The notes under the pieces: generated by a model | Seen by the model: the letters and a program-made list of their open reading frames with translations, nothing else | What the model was told of the DNA's origin: nothing | Databases searched by the model: none | In this document: positions 35,428 to 47,639 of the stretch, piece by piece | How positions within the stretch are numbered: position 1 is the first letter of the stretch | Layout of the letters: each line of letters starts with the position of its first letter | DNA from: Pyrrhosoma nymphula | Lineage: Eukaryota > Arthropoda > Insecta > Odonata > Coenagrionidae | Direction of reading: 5' to 3' | Assembly (NCBI GenBank): GCA_963573305.1 | Contig: OY754330.1 | Coordinates: forward strand, 3,782,001-3,846,000 | Length of the DNA: 64,000 nt | Translations under genes and position numbers: made by a program

Positions 35428-37031
35428 TTTTTTTATTTCGATTAACGCTTAAAAAATGACAGTTTTATCACGGTTTTGGAGCTGTACAAATCAATATATT
35501 TTTGAATGTGCCTCTTGATGACTGACTGAGAGTTAATACGCTGCATGCCATCCGACGGAGACTGTTAAACTTTAGGAATCAATTTTCACTTCATCAGATG
35601 AGCGTAAATGATTTGCGAGTTTGGGAGCAGCTGTGTTAGGTCTAACTCAGGGACCTGCCCGAAATTTTATTCTCAGAAGGTCTTCGGTGTTGGCATGGGA
35701 AACAATAAACTGTTGAAGGTTGGCTAATAGTAAAGAAAACTTTTGACTGTTGTCATGGCTATTGTTTGATAGTAATGTTTGTTATTCTAAGTAAACGACA
35801 AAAGTATTTATTGTAAAATATGTAGTAAAGTTGCCACGTAAACTGACATTAAAGATTATGCTAAATATAAAGAATAATCAAAATGAACATCTATGGTTAC
35901 CATCTTGCGTTCTGAGAGGTTTAACCTTTGAAGCTCGGATTGTTTTCATTTCGCGCATTATTCACTCAGGAAAAGAAACGTCGTGGCCTTAAAAGGGTTT
36001 TGTGGATTTTTGGGCTCTCCGTGGTTGGCTTTCGGTTGTGTGATGTTGGCTAGACCGATTTGACGCCTGTCAACCAACCAGTCGAAGTGAAACGGATAGG
36101 ACGTGCATTGCGAGCCTCTTTTGTTCTTCCCGGGCCTCCTCCTATAGGATTATCTTTGGACGCTCATACAACGTTAGTCTTCCGAACTGAGGGAGACTCA
36201 ATTTCGATCGCTCCTTCTGTTGTGGCGTATTAGTTTCATGCAGTGTCCTCATGTATGAAATGTGTGACTTTTAGGTCTTCGAACCTTCCGTCGGTTTGGG
36301 TTTAGTCATGGACTCCTGTTTCGAGTCGTCGCATTGAGAAAAAAACTAGCTTATGATATATTTAGATCGGGGACTAACTACATGAGAGTGACATCTCCGA
36401 TCTCCAATATTAATGCATTTCTATCATAAGCTGTTTTGAATAAGTCTCTCGTTAAATGTCCGCAGTTGATTTCAAAAGTTAAAGTGTTGCATTAATTTTT
36501 ATTCCAAAGATGTTTCAAACATTCCTCGAAATATCGCCAGAAACAGCTGATCATCTATTACAATTTTATTTAAGATAAAAAATATTTAAGATAATTTTTA
36601 GTTGAAGCAATAAAAAGCATTATTTAACCCTATTAAATATTATCCTCATTAATATTTGCCATGCAACTACAATCGTATTTACTAAGGCGTTACATGTAGA
36701 TCACTTAGGTATATCACTACTTTTCTGTATAATTCTTTTATTATGTATTTGCGGCATTTAAAATATTTAATTCCTTGTGTTCCTCTCCATTCCTTAGTCT
36801 TTTTTATGAGTATTTACGTGTTTTTTTGAGGGACGGATGATGGAAATAATGATTTATTATAGTTTTTTTTTATTTTCGATTCGTTTTGAGGTGCAAACCA
36901 TTTGAGAGGCGTTTCACTCAATTATAGTTAGAGGAGTTCTAAACCGTTGAATGACCGCGCCGAAGGCGTGCTACTTAAAACCGTAGTTGATGCCTATGGA
37001 AGTTTTATAGTTTCATTTACGTCTTAGCTAA
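35428..37031. other. Intronic AT-rich DNA
   Basis: No gene or known repeat was recognised. Confidence 0.4.
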
Positions 37032-37596
37032 TTAAGGTGGTTCCGCCGTAAAACGACTAAAAAATGTCATTTTATTCATATTCTGTCTACTTGTAGAAAG
37101 TTGTTCTCCATCTGATATGAACAACAAAAGAATACCTTTCCACACTATTTTATTCTATGATTGAACTTGAAATTACAAATGGGTGTTCAATGGGGGAATG
37201 AGAGAAACACGGGGAATAAAATAGTATTTTTCCATAAAATACAAATGCCATTTTCGTGGAAAACTATTTATAAGAAGGAAATAATCCAGAGAAATTGAAT
37301 AAAAATGTAATATAGGCATCTTACCACCTTATTTTTCTAGTTATTGAAGAATTACTGCCGTAATTGAAGTCAAAATGCGGTAATTCGTAGGAAATGGCGT
37401 ATGCTCCTATGGCTGGAAAAAAGTGCTAATTTAAACTACATTTGTGGAATAATCTGCATTTTTTCGACTTTACTTTTGGTTTTCTGTAGGTAACGCATGT
37501 CATCAGCGAAAGCAGGATTTTTTGGTCAAAATATCAAAAATGTGGAATTTAGTATTTGTTTTGACTCACACAGTGGCGGCGGCGGAACCTCCTTAA
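37032..37596 (+). mobile_element. TTAA-bounded element, family B copy 3
   Basis: A 565-bp copy with TTAA intact at both ends (37032-37035 and 37593-37596). The left end is TTAAGGTGGTTCCGCCG and the right end GGCGGAACCTCCTTAA, giving a clear inverted repeat. It is the best-preserved family B copy in the window. Confidence 0.9.
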
Positions 37597-39253
37597 CTCC
37601 TGGTTGTGATCTGCATCAGAGCAACACTCTGTGGAGTTGACCGCTTCCTTCACCTTATGATGTGAATATGCGAATGAACGTCTTATATGGTTCGTTCTCG
37701 GTGTAAGGTTTTGACGCGACCAATATTTGTGTACTTTCGAGGGCCTCGTGTGCAAAAACTATAAAGATTAGAGAATATCTAAAACTACGACTGGATAGCC
37801 CGTTTCGTCGACTATCTGAAATGGTTTGTCGCGAGCGGAGGGGGGGTTGCGGGGGGTGACGTCACGGCGCTGCGCGTGGAGGGTCTAAATTCGGGCTTGT
37901 GTGGGCACGGCGCGCACTCAGTTCACTCTTGTATCTCCGGAACGAGTCGGTCGATTTTATAGTGATCGGTGTGTCTATACGGAGAGCTGAGAATGTGAGA
38001 GTTAGACGTTAATAACACAAGAAATATAAAATTGATATTGGAAAGCAGAAAATATTATTTACCATCGACCAATTGTTCATAGGTGAGGCATCTGTACTAA
38101 TGATTTCGATGTATTTTTGTATTGCGTAATTTTCTTTATTTCATTTCTAATTTTTTCTTGCAAACAAAAAAAAAAGAATCTCCCAATAACGAGAGTACCA
38201 AACGTTTATAATTTCGCATTCACGAAATAGAGATCGGATGGGAATTTCAAGAACACTCCCTGTATTTTTGTTTTAATTTCCTTGTTAGTTTCGGCAATTT
38301 TCCGAGAAACTTGAGAGTTAGTTAAGGAGGTCTGGGTTTAGATCTTCCGGTAGTCATAGAGAGTGTGGATTGCAATGTTATCGCGATGGAAACAGCTTTC
38401 CGATTGTTGTTCGATTTGCGAATCCGTCCGAGGCGGGAAGTGTTGCCAATTGGCGCTGCTGACAGTGTCCCGAATGCTGGTTCGATGGCTCACTCAGAGG
38501 AAGAAGGGCGGCCGAGCACCACCACCACGCACCACCACCACCGTACACCACTGCACACCACTGCACAAACGCACACTTTTCACTCACGGTGGAACACAAA
38601 CACAAGCAGCACATTCTCGTTGTTGTTGTGCATTGTTGTTGTTGTTGTTGTTGTTCTTGTGTGTTGTAGTCGTAGTTGTTGTTCTTTTGATGTATAGTGT
38701 TTTTGAATTAGAAAAGAGACGTATGTGTTCCCGCACGGCACTTTTGACTAATTGAAGGCTCTGTTTTTCTGCTCTCATTCCTTACGTGGCGTTACAACAT
38801 ATAAGGAGAGAAAGGTAAGCACCAAGCATATACCATCACAAAAAACGCATACAAATTTTCGCAAGCGCTTTTTTTTCTTCTAATTTTCGCACTTTCCCTC
38901 TCTCTATCTCTCTCACTCTTCATCTCTCTCCATGTTCTTAATGTTTCTTTTTGATTATAAGTGTACATACGATGCCGTGAAGAGGGCGATCCCCGGGAAT
39001 GTCTTGTGTTCTCACCCCCGAGGCGCCACTGGCGCGCGTAAGCCATGAGGAAGGAAGAAGATGGGGAAGTGTGGAGTGTATCTCGGGAGTAGGAGGAGAG
39101 AAGGAAAGCTTACTTCTTGGTTTGTCCCTCCGCGCACTCCCCCCCCCTTCCATGGCTCGCCAGTGGCGCCGCCCTCTCGGTACGTCCTTTAAAATTGCCG
39201 TCACGGAAACCAATGCTTGCTTGATTGGAGGGAAGACGTGACTGTGCGCGCAC
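37597..39253. other. Intronic DNA with CAC and GTT microsatellites
   Basis: A perfect TGACGTCA palindrome (37857-37864) lies upstream of TCAGTT (37918-37923). CAC-rich repeats lie at 38518-38575 and GTT repeats at 38616-38685. CT-rich DNA lies at 38895-38930. Overlapping frames simply read through these simple repeats. Confidence 0.45.
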
Positions 39254-42200
39254 TCACGCGCGCGTCACCCTGAATTTGTTTTCACGGGCAGGAGATGAGA
39301 GAGAATGATGCACGACCCCACTTGCTGCACTAAGCATGCATACATAAAATTTCCATGGCGCTCTCCCACTCACAATGCGTGTAGGCTTTGCAGAATCCCT
39401 CCCCTCCCTACCTCTGTGCACAATATGTATATTATCAACGCCGCTGTTGAGTCCTTTGTATTGCATGTGAATATGACTACTTACTTGTTTCGGAATCGGC
39501 CAACTGCTTATGAAGTTGAACTTACGGGAGTTAGAAAGTAATACTTTTCGATAGCTTGTGATCCGCTTAAGCATGTGCGACAGAAGATTTTCGCTGACAA
39601 GTTGTCGAGCGTGGTGATGTATGGCTTTAATTACACGTTTTGTGGTCATTGTTTGACGACACTTCCATTTGATATTCGAGGGAGCAGCTTGTGATTTTCT
39701 TATGTTTTCCTTGAAATGTCGTGCAACTTGGGCATTACGGAGAGGTAAGACGACATGAGATTCCACAAGCAGGCCTTCAATGAATTTTGCGCTTGAAATA
39801 TTCCATCTTTATAAATGTATATCTTATACGTAAATGTATTTCAAAGCAGAAAGTTTCGCCAAAGAACTACCATGTCTGCTGTCTTAATACTTTTTGGGGG
39901 ATTATACTTATGTTGGAGACTGCACTAGGCACCCTTTTCAAGTTGTAGTCACCAATTACAGTTTCAAGTGCAAAGTTTAAATTAATCACCGTCTCCTCCC
40001 ACTAACGCTCTCTTGAAATGCAATACTAAATTCATAAAGACGTATTTTTTTTTAAAAATCCGCACTATAGGAGCTTCCTTTAATGGACATGCAATCCAAT
40101 CCTAATGACTTGTGTTAAAGTGTTGTATTTTCCACAATATTTTAGGCTTCTTTGGCTTTACTTCATTATGATATGAGACTTGAATAGCTTTATTGAAGGT
40201 CTGGCTGTCTTTTTCAATCTATTTTTAATCTGTACGTGATATGATTCAAATTGTTACGAATTTATTTTTTGATTACTTCATCTTCTTAAAACCCTGATTT
40301 TGAGGGATTCGTCGTCATCCTTCCTTATTCACTGTAGTGTGCACTTCCGTATCACCTTACTTGTATCCCATCGAGGGATTAGACGGGGGGGAAGGTATCT
40401 ATCTTATCTATCCATCGTGATTTGCGAGGAAACGCGTCGAATCACTCAATTCTTTGGTAGTCACTCACCAGCTGGGTATTCTGCTGAATGCGACTATCTG
40501 GAGATGCGTGGGAGGACATAAACGGTCGATAAGCTCGCTTTAGGCTCTTCTATCTCTGCCTGCGATTGCGATGAAATTTATTACTCTGCATATTGTGTAT
40601 TACTCGGCTGATCAGTTTCAGTTGGTCTCGGCAAATGCCAACCTTCTCTCACTTTCCTCATGCTTGGCTGTCCCATTGGAAGAAGACTCACTTGGGTGAC
40701 CTCCCTACTTTACTGTCATGGGAATCCTAATTTTCATCTCCATAATCGATTATATATATATTTGAAAATGCCTGCATTTTAGGCGTTTAAAAATGATTCG
40801 CCCTCAGATCATAAACTGCGATTTTGGGGAAAAAAGAAATATTGTATCGTTAACTGGGAATTTAAAATATACTCGGCGATTTTCAGTAGCATTATAGAAG
40901 TTTTGTTAGTTGTAGACCCACACGTCATATTGTGAGCCCAATTTTTTATCTTGGTCGTATCGTCTCCTTCATTTCACTCATATATGTATATTCACACGTG
41001 TGAAAGCATTGTCGACGTGATGCCGAGAGCGTTGTCGCGCTCAGGTGTTCATGTAACCGCCGCGTCTGTCGCCGCTGGAAGTTTGTTTTAAGCGGGAGTG
41101 GTCTTGAATACATCTCTTTGTCGTGGTTTCGCTCGAAGTAACAGCGCCTCTCTTGGCGGGAAGACGCTATTGTCGTGTCTGATATTCGCCGGCATCACTA
41201 TCGCGCCAAAGAGATAAGAGATATAGATAGATATATAGCATGTCAATAATAGCGTATTGATTTTCTAGTGAAAACATATATTGAGGATGAATCTTAATAA
41301 CCATAGAAATGCTGTTGGCTCAGAGTCCACACTCGAAATGTGTAATATTGTATGACTCCAAATATTGTATGTATTTTCAGTCGACGAACACGCCTTTTCA
41401 AGGGCTACGTCGCCGAAGCAAATCCACCACCTATCTCATCTCTGTAGATGGTCACCTAGGTGACCGAAATCCAGGCAAGGGAGTTATTTTCTTTTGCATT
41501 TTGTTGACTATTAATGTGAAATTGAAGAGAGATTGTTATTCGGCCCTCTCGGAAGAGGTAACTCCGTGCGGCGGCGCGGCGTTTCCCGTGGGTGCTTCTC
41601 CGGTTAGGGTGGTGGTGGTGGAGGAGGGGCCGGGTGCCAAACACCACCTCACTCGCGTTCACCATGTGCCGCAATCTCTCACAAGTTCATGGTTCCCGTC
41701 GCACGCCCGGCCGGCGGAACCTCTCGCGGTGGTCGTGGGAAAGACCAGCTTCGCGGTGCCTCCGACAGAGGGAAGCACGGGAGAGCCCCCTGCGACTGTG
41801 GTTTAGGTCGGTGCGGAGAGATGGCGGCAGCGGGCGTTCATGGGGCGAAGTTTCCTCCGCGGCCTCGCGTCATAAGAGTGGGCGTCGCGGGAATAAGAAG
41901 TGTTTTGCCCCGTTATTGTGTGTGTGTGCGAGATTCGATTCTATCGCAGTGGTTGACGTTTTAAAAGCGATTAAAAGCTATGTCGAGTAATGGGTAATAA
42001 TGGATGGTAATGAATGATAATAATGGATGAATGTGAGTGGGTCGCTGCTTTCACAGACACACATCACGTGAACTCTTTAATTATTTCGTTTGTCAGGTCC
42101 GTGGGTATCCCCACCACCACAAACATCTTTGAACTCTCTCCTTAAAAGTTTTTTTTTTCTGGTGTTGGAACTAGCTTCGATTGATGGTCAGTCGTGATGG

Positions 42201-43740
42201 GATGACGAAGATAATGGGGGGAGTGTCAACTTCACTTATTCTTGAGCTGATGTTAGTGGCCATTTTCGTGGACCATTTTCGCATTCTTAAGGTTGATCTC
42301 CTCACGCCATCATCGCTCCTATTTACTCCTTTTTATTAAAGTGTCAATGCTTGGATATTTGGTTTCTTTCAGAAGAGGGACCCATACAATTGGAATTAGA
42401 TTAAAACCTGATTTAGACTTGCGTATCATTTCTGGTGTAGTATATCAAAAGGGTAATATTTAATTCGGAAAATTAGACCGTGGGCCCACATATTAGTTTT
42501 AGTTTCGACATCAACTAAAGGTATACTTGGAAACGGTTTCTCCTTAAACGGAGTGAAAAATATCGGGGATTGATGAATATATAAAGTAAGGTTGAGATAC
42601 TATAGTCACTCTGGGCGCATTCAACTGATTGGTCTTTAAAGATCGCTCTGACTCCTCGGAGGGCCCTTGGTGAGGATGAAGATAAAGATTAATTGGAGAA
42701 ACACCACGGAAATACCTATTGCGGACATAAAAATTCAGTGCATAGCGATGGTCTCATCTCAAGATGCAGTACTGAACTCGAGTGCATTTTTTGTTTTCTT
42801 CGATTGGTGAAGCGGTGACTCGAGGGACCGCAATCTCCTAACCTATGACCTATAAGGGGTCTGCTGATTTGTTCTCGGGTGAAAAGTGGAAGTAACCTGA
42901 TGTGCCGGTGGATTTACAGTTTATTCCTGGTTTATTATCAGGGGAGATATTCACTTAGCTCGTCAATCCACCTAGTCACCTCTTGACGTCTTATGGGTCG
43001 CTCCCCGTCTCTCACTTGTTTCAAAAGATAATCGCCTCGTTGTATGTTATTACCTAGAGTTATACGTGTCGACCTTAAAAGAATTTAGTGGAGTTAGATA
43101 TGAAGTACTCTTTTGACTCATTCGCGTGACGAAAAAACGAACGCACGACCGTGTAAGCATATCATGTGTAGCGCATGCAGAATGAATTTTTTTTAAGGAA
43201 GCAAAAATCGCAGCGTAATCGCAGTCCTCATCGAATCATTTTATGACAGGATAAGCGTACGTTCAGAGAAGTGTGTGTGTGAGGTATGTACCTGTGATGA
43301 AGTGTTTGTTTTAGAAGGGCGAAGGGTGAGGTTTAGAGTGGGTAAGTGATGAGGAAGAATGTAGAATAGATGTTAGCGTAGAATATCCGGAAATGGGTAT
43401 CAAATGAGCATCAGGGATCTTGCAACAGTCAGGGAATAGGGACAGGGAAAATCGTTGAGCCTGTCAGGGAAAAATTGGATGAAGGCGAACGAAAGTCGAT
43501 ATGAATTGGTCAGTGACCGACGCACCCCCAACTATGCGTTTGTTCGTTGTTGTCGAAGTTGATGTTCCATCTTCTGATTTTTGTCTTAGTTTCATAAATT
43601 TTTCAATAAATTTGATGAGTAAAATTAACATTGGTTTGTTTTCTCAGCTTTCATTTGCACTTGAAATTTTAGAACATTTCATGGAAAGTGACAATTTTTG
43701 CATTGGGAAATGTGAGGGGAATTTCTTGTCCCGAATATTG
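39254..43740. other. Intronic DNA; unassigned ORF and CpG-bearing block
   Basis: A 170-codon minus-strand frame (39254-39766) has no recognised domain. A GC- and CpG-rich block lies at about 41560-41900. The rest is AT-rich. No splice-supported exon was identified. Confidence 0.4.
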
Positions 43741-43920
43741 TTAACAACCATGGAGCATGCTTCTTTTTGTTTTGGCCATGTTGAAAGAATGGGCGAAGGT
43801 CTGATCACTATGTATGATTATTATCATCATGGTAGTAGAGTGAGTGAGTTGTTTGAGAGGAAGGGGGTTGAACCGATGGAAGTCATGAGCGAATGTGTGG
43901 TGTGGAATGGAATTTGGTGA
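43741..43920 (+). pseudogene. Possible decayed LINE ORF2 C-terminal fragment
   Basis: The frame contains FGHVERMGEGLI and then RVSELFERKG...PMEVMSE. 'GHVxRM' followed by a basic stretch is the form of the C-terminus of several insect LINE ORF2 proteins. The match is short and weak; it could be chance. Confidence 0.3.
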
Positions 43921-43929
43921 AGTGGAGGA

Positions 43930-44173
43930 ATATTCTAAGTCATTTAAATTGNNNNNNNNNNNNNNNNNNNNNNNNNNNNNNNNNNNNNNNNNNNNNNNNN
44001 NNNNNNNNNNNNNNNNNNNNNNNNNNNNNNNNNNNNNNNNNNNNNNNNNNNNNNNNNNNNNNNNNNNNNNNNNNNNNNNNNNNNNNNNNNNNNNNNNNNN
44101 NNNNNNNNNNNNNNNNNNNNNNNNNNNNNNNNNNNNNNNNNNNNNNNNNNNATATTCTAAGTCATTTAAATTG
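43930..44173. other. Assembly gap (200 N) between identical 22-bp ends
   Basis: Positions 43952-44151 are N. The 22 bases before the gap (43930-43951) and the 22 after it (44152-44173) are identical, starting ATATTCTAAG and ending CATTTAAATTG. The round gap size suggests a placeholder, and the shared ends suggest unmerged overlapping contigs. Confidence 0.95.
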
Positions 44174-44295
44174 TTATACGGAGCCAGTGATATAGATCTT
44201 AACACCGAGAATTAACGTCTTTCAACTTACAACTTCAAAGGGGGAGGGGCGGGACGAAGGTGACTCCCAACAGTAAGACATCCACCCTGACCAGT

Positions 44296-44570
44296 GGGTT
44301 ATTTTGTATGATCTCACTTAGCTGAGAATACGTCATAAAATGTTGAAAATTACGTCATTTTTCGTAGTTCAACTCCGCCACCCAGGCGGCGTGACCATCT
44401 TCGGCTCACAAGTGGTGAACTGCCGTCTATTTATTTGATTCATCCGCTCTTTCGATTCTTGATCCGTATCTTTCGACTCTTCATTTGACGTATCTTATCC
44501 GTTTCATTTGACTCCGCATTGAATTAGTTCCATCTCACCTGTCGTTAGGAACGTGAAATGGAGTCACCAT
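44296..44570 (+). repeat. Family D repeat, uninterrupted copy
   Basis: It matches the two halves of the repeat at 13506-13530 and 14400-14610 in order and lacks the family C element. Where the other copy carries the insert, this one reads CTCACTTAGCTGAGAATACG. Confidence 0.7.
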
Positions 44571-46692
44571 CGGAACTTGGCCGATCGTGAGCCGATCATT
44601 AAGAGAGTGAAACGGATCTCCCGCCTTCCCGCTAAAGAGCAGTCATTGATAAAAAGATGAGATTAGACAAAATAACTCCCCCCTGAGCAGCCATCCGTCG
44701 TAGCGTCAAGCCCGCAGAACAGCCCAGTGAGGTGGGTTGCCGATCTCCCAGGCAGCGGGGGGAGGGAGGGAGGATTCCTTCCCATAAGACGCCCATTTGT
44801 AAAGGGGTTGGGGCGGAGTCGTCGTTGGAGAGGGGGAAGGGCTCACTGGGTCTCGACTCGGTAGCATATGGGTCCACGTGGGTTCCACCGATATATATAT
44901 ATATCTGAGTTCACCCCGTTGGGCAAGCGCCCTCGCCATTGCAGAAATTGTTTATTCGGTTTTGATTTCCTTCTCTTGAATTGTTGCCCAACTAGTTAGA
45001 TTAACGTTGACTTTGCTATTGTTTTAGAAGAAAATAGAATGCTTTTGTCCCCAAGAGAAAATTGCCCGGAGGCCCAATGTCATTCAATGTAAATAATAAA
45101 ACCCGATTTGGTTTAAGACGTCAGAAATCAGTGCTTATTTCAACTCGCGATCGATTCCATTTCCGCATGAATACACTTTCTGCCCCCCGACTCCCGCTTT
45201 TTCAGATTAAACAAATCCGCGTGGCAGAGACCTTGCCCGGGGCCGAAGCCCTTGGGAGGGGCGTGCCAATGGTGACCTCCCTCTCCACCCCCCCTATTGT
45301 CCTTGTCTCCTCACCGTCTCCAGTTTTACCGCCTCTACCCCATCCAGTCTATTCCGCGCTGCTTCTAATCTGCACCAACCCATTGGTTTTGTTTTTTCTT
45401 AATTTAATACGGGATATTATTGTCCGTCGATCCGTGACGTTTGTTGGGAAATTCGTGGTCAGTCTTTTGTCCAAGTCCTAATTCTCCACTCTTTGGAATT
45501 ACATTTGATTTCAACTTCCTAAGACGTCGGGTGCAAGTAATAAGTATATTTTTTTATTTCTTGTAATCATGGATACAAAGTCCCCTCTCGTGTATTGACG
45601 AAAACGACTACCTACCTCTTCTCACTTCATCCAAGATTCGCCAACAAAAATAATTAAGGTTACTGGCGAGATAATTCGTAATAATAAAGGGTAATCTATC
45701 CAGTTTTGAATGCAATGAATCACTATCTCCTTTGGAAAAAAATGTGGCTGAATTGTGGTATTTTTATATAAATAAAGCAACAATACAGCAGAGACGCTCG
45801 AATCGTTCGCATGTTAGGATTGTTTTTGTAATCACTTCCATTTTCATAGCGGCCATATTTGTGCAGGAGGCAGAAATTACGCCTCAAGTCGGCGTCTTTG
45901 GCTGTGAGTATGATTATCATGTATATGTCCAATTATCCGAATCTTCTGTGTGTTTCTTTCTTTTTTAACTTCTAAGAGCCTCGTGTGAGTGTCATCAGCG
46001 AAAGAAGTGTTAATTAGACGACTTATAGAAAAGCAAATTTGCGGATTCCTCAATTGTTTCGATTACAGCTCTTTGCTCTCAAGGCCCCCTGGCGCCAACT
46101 GAGGGAATCAAATAAAAAAATCCACACTTTGATTCATTTCGATTGGAAAGTAATTTTGTTTTTGTTTTTGCTGAACTCGGCCTTTAGCAACCGGAAAGCG
46201 AAAGGATGTGACTAAAATATGCGGGCTAGTCAACGAATTACATAAATATTTTAAAAAATGGATCTTTTTTTTCCGGCACGAGCAACCGACTGCAGCGAAT
46301 CACCTCTATCGAACTAACGCATAATTTATTTCTCAAACGAGTTGTTACCTATAATGTTATTGACGCTCCATTCCCGGAATAATTTTGCTTTATAATATGT
46401 CCGTTTTTAGTGCGAATGAGTATTGTGCATGGCAGGAAAAAAAATACATTTTTACGTGTTTCACATTCATGTCATTAGGGCCTCGTAATTCAGCATTGAC
46501 CCTAGGGAATACATCCTGGCGAAACGGAAAGCAAAAATACTGTTGGCGTCATCAACAAAGAGAGCACGTTTCCCCGTAAGTAAGAGGAGTGTTTAAAAAA
46601 AATGGCTTGTTAATCGTTTCCTTTAAGCTGGCCTCTTTAAATTGTCTCTGTTTTAATAAATTTAATTATTAGTTAAACTCACTAATTGGGGA
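44571..46692. other. Intronic DNA
   Basis: No gene was recognised. A short TA run lies at about 44889-44903. Confidence 0.4.
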
Positions 46693-47012
46693 CATGACGA
46701 AAAAAATACATATATTAGTATATACACACTAAAAAAGTGTCCACCACTAATTGTGATTATTTTGAAATATGAAACGTGTCATTTTCTACAAATGTATGCG
46801 TGTAAAATGAAAAACTTAAAAAAAAACAATGAAGAGGTGTGAGCAAAATTGTATATGCCCTCAAAAAAATAAAGAAACTTTCAAATATTAAAAAAATATT
46901 AACCACACCAGAAAAGTGCAGTGTGTAGGTAATGAATGCTGTGCAGTCCAAACCTGGGTCGGATATAAACATTTTTAGTGTGGTATGCACTAAAATAGTT
47001 ATTTTCGTCATG
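46693..47012. mobile_element. MITE with P-element-like terminal repeats
   Basis: A 320-bp AT-rich segment. Its ends are inverted copies of CATGACGAAAAWAA followed by further matching (ACTAAAAA-type) over about 50 bp. The terminal CATGA-GAAA-TAAC resembles the start of Drosophila P-element inverted repeats, as recalled from general knowledge. No 8-bp target duplication is visible in the flanks. It has no coding capacity. Confidence 0.6.
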
Positions 47013-47639
47013 CGTTTGAATATGTTTCACGAAGTTTAGGCCTTCAACCATTGATATTATTCATTGATTGGGGTTCGTTTTGATCATTTATTTAAAGTTG
47101 TGGTTGTTTAAATCTTTTGCCTCGCGTTGATCTCTTTTTCAAGTTAGCTTTGATCGTGACCTAAGAGGCCTAAATGAATGATCTTGAGGTTTTTTTTTGT
47201 TAAACCCTCGGCGTCTCCTGGCCCATATTATTATTATTGTTATTGAGTATATGTCGCCGTCAATCCCCTTCAATTCCGTGTCATACATTCGTCATTCATT
47301 CGTCTCTCTCATTCTCTCTCTATCGTAGCCCCCCCTTCCCCCTATCCTCCTAAACCCTTACCCCACCCACCTCCCTCCCCCCTTCTACTGCTGCTGCTGC
47401 TGCTATGTTCTGCTTCGGGGCGAGACTGCATTTGCCGCACTGCGCTTTCAAATCGAGCGGGGCGATCTCCCCCCCCCCCCCCCCCCCCCGGAATGCGGAC
47501 CAATCAGAGACGGCGACCTGTCCTTGTTCCTCTCGCTTGACTGCGGTTTCAATATTGCTCTATTGTTGCGAACGCCATCTCACTCTTTGTTGGATTTCGG
47601 AGTTTAATTATCATTTTTATTATTATTATTATAATGATT
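47013..47639. other. Intronic DNA with CTG tract and 21-C homopolymer
   Basis: It includes a (CTG)n tract at about 47388-47404, 21 consecutive C at 47469-47489, and a TTA-rich stretch at 47610-47640. No coding domain was recognised. Confidence 0.5.

Noticed and set aside
38363..38778. Long frames at 38.4-38.8 kb
   Set aside because: They read through (CAC)n and (GTT)n tracts, giving poly-T/H and poly-V/N products.
41309..41990. 165- and 132-codon frames in the GC-rich block
   Set aside because: No recognised motif; overlapping alternatives in other frames are equally open, as expected from few AT-rich stop codons.
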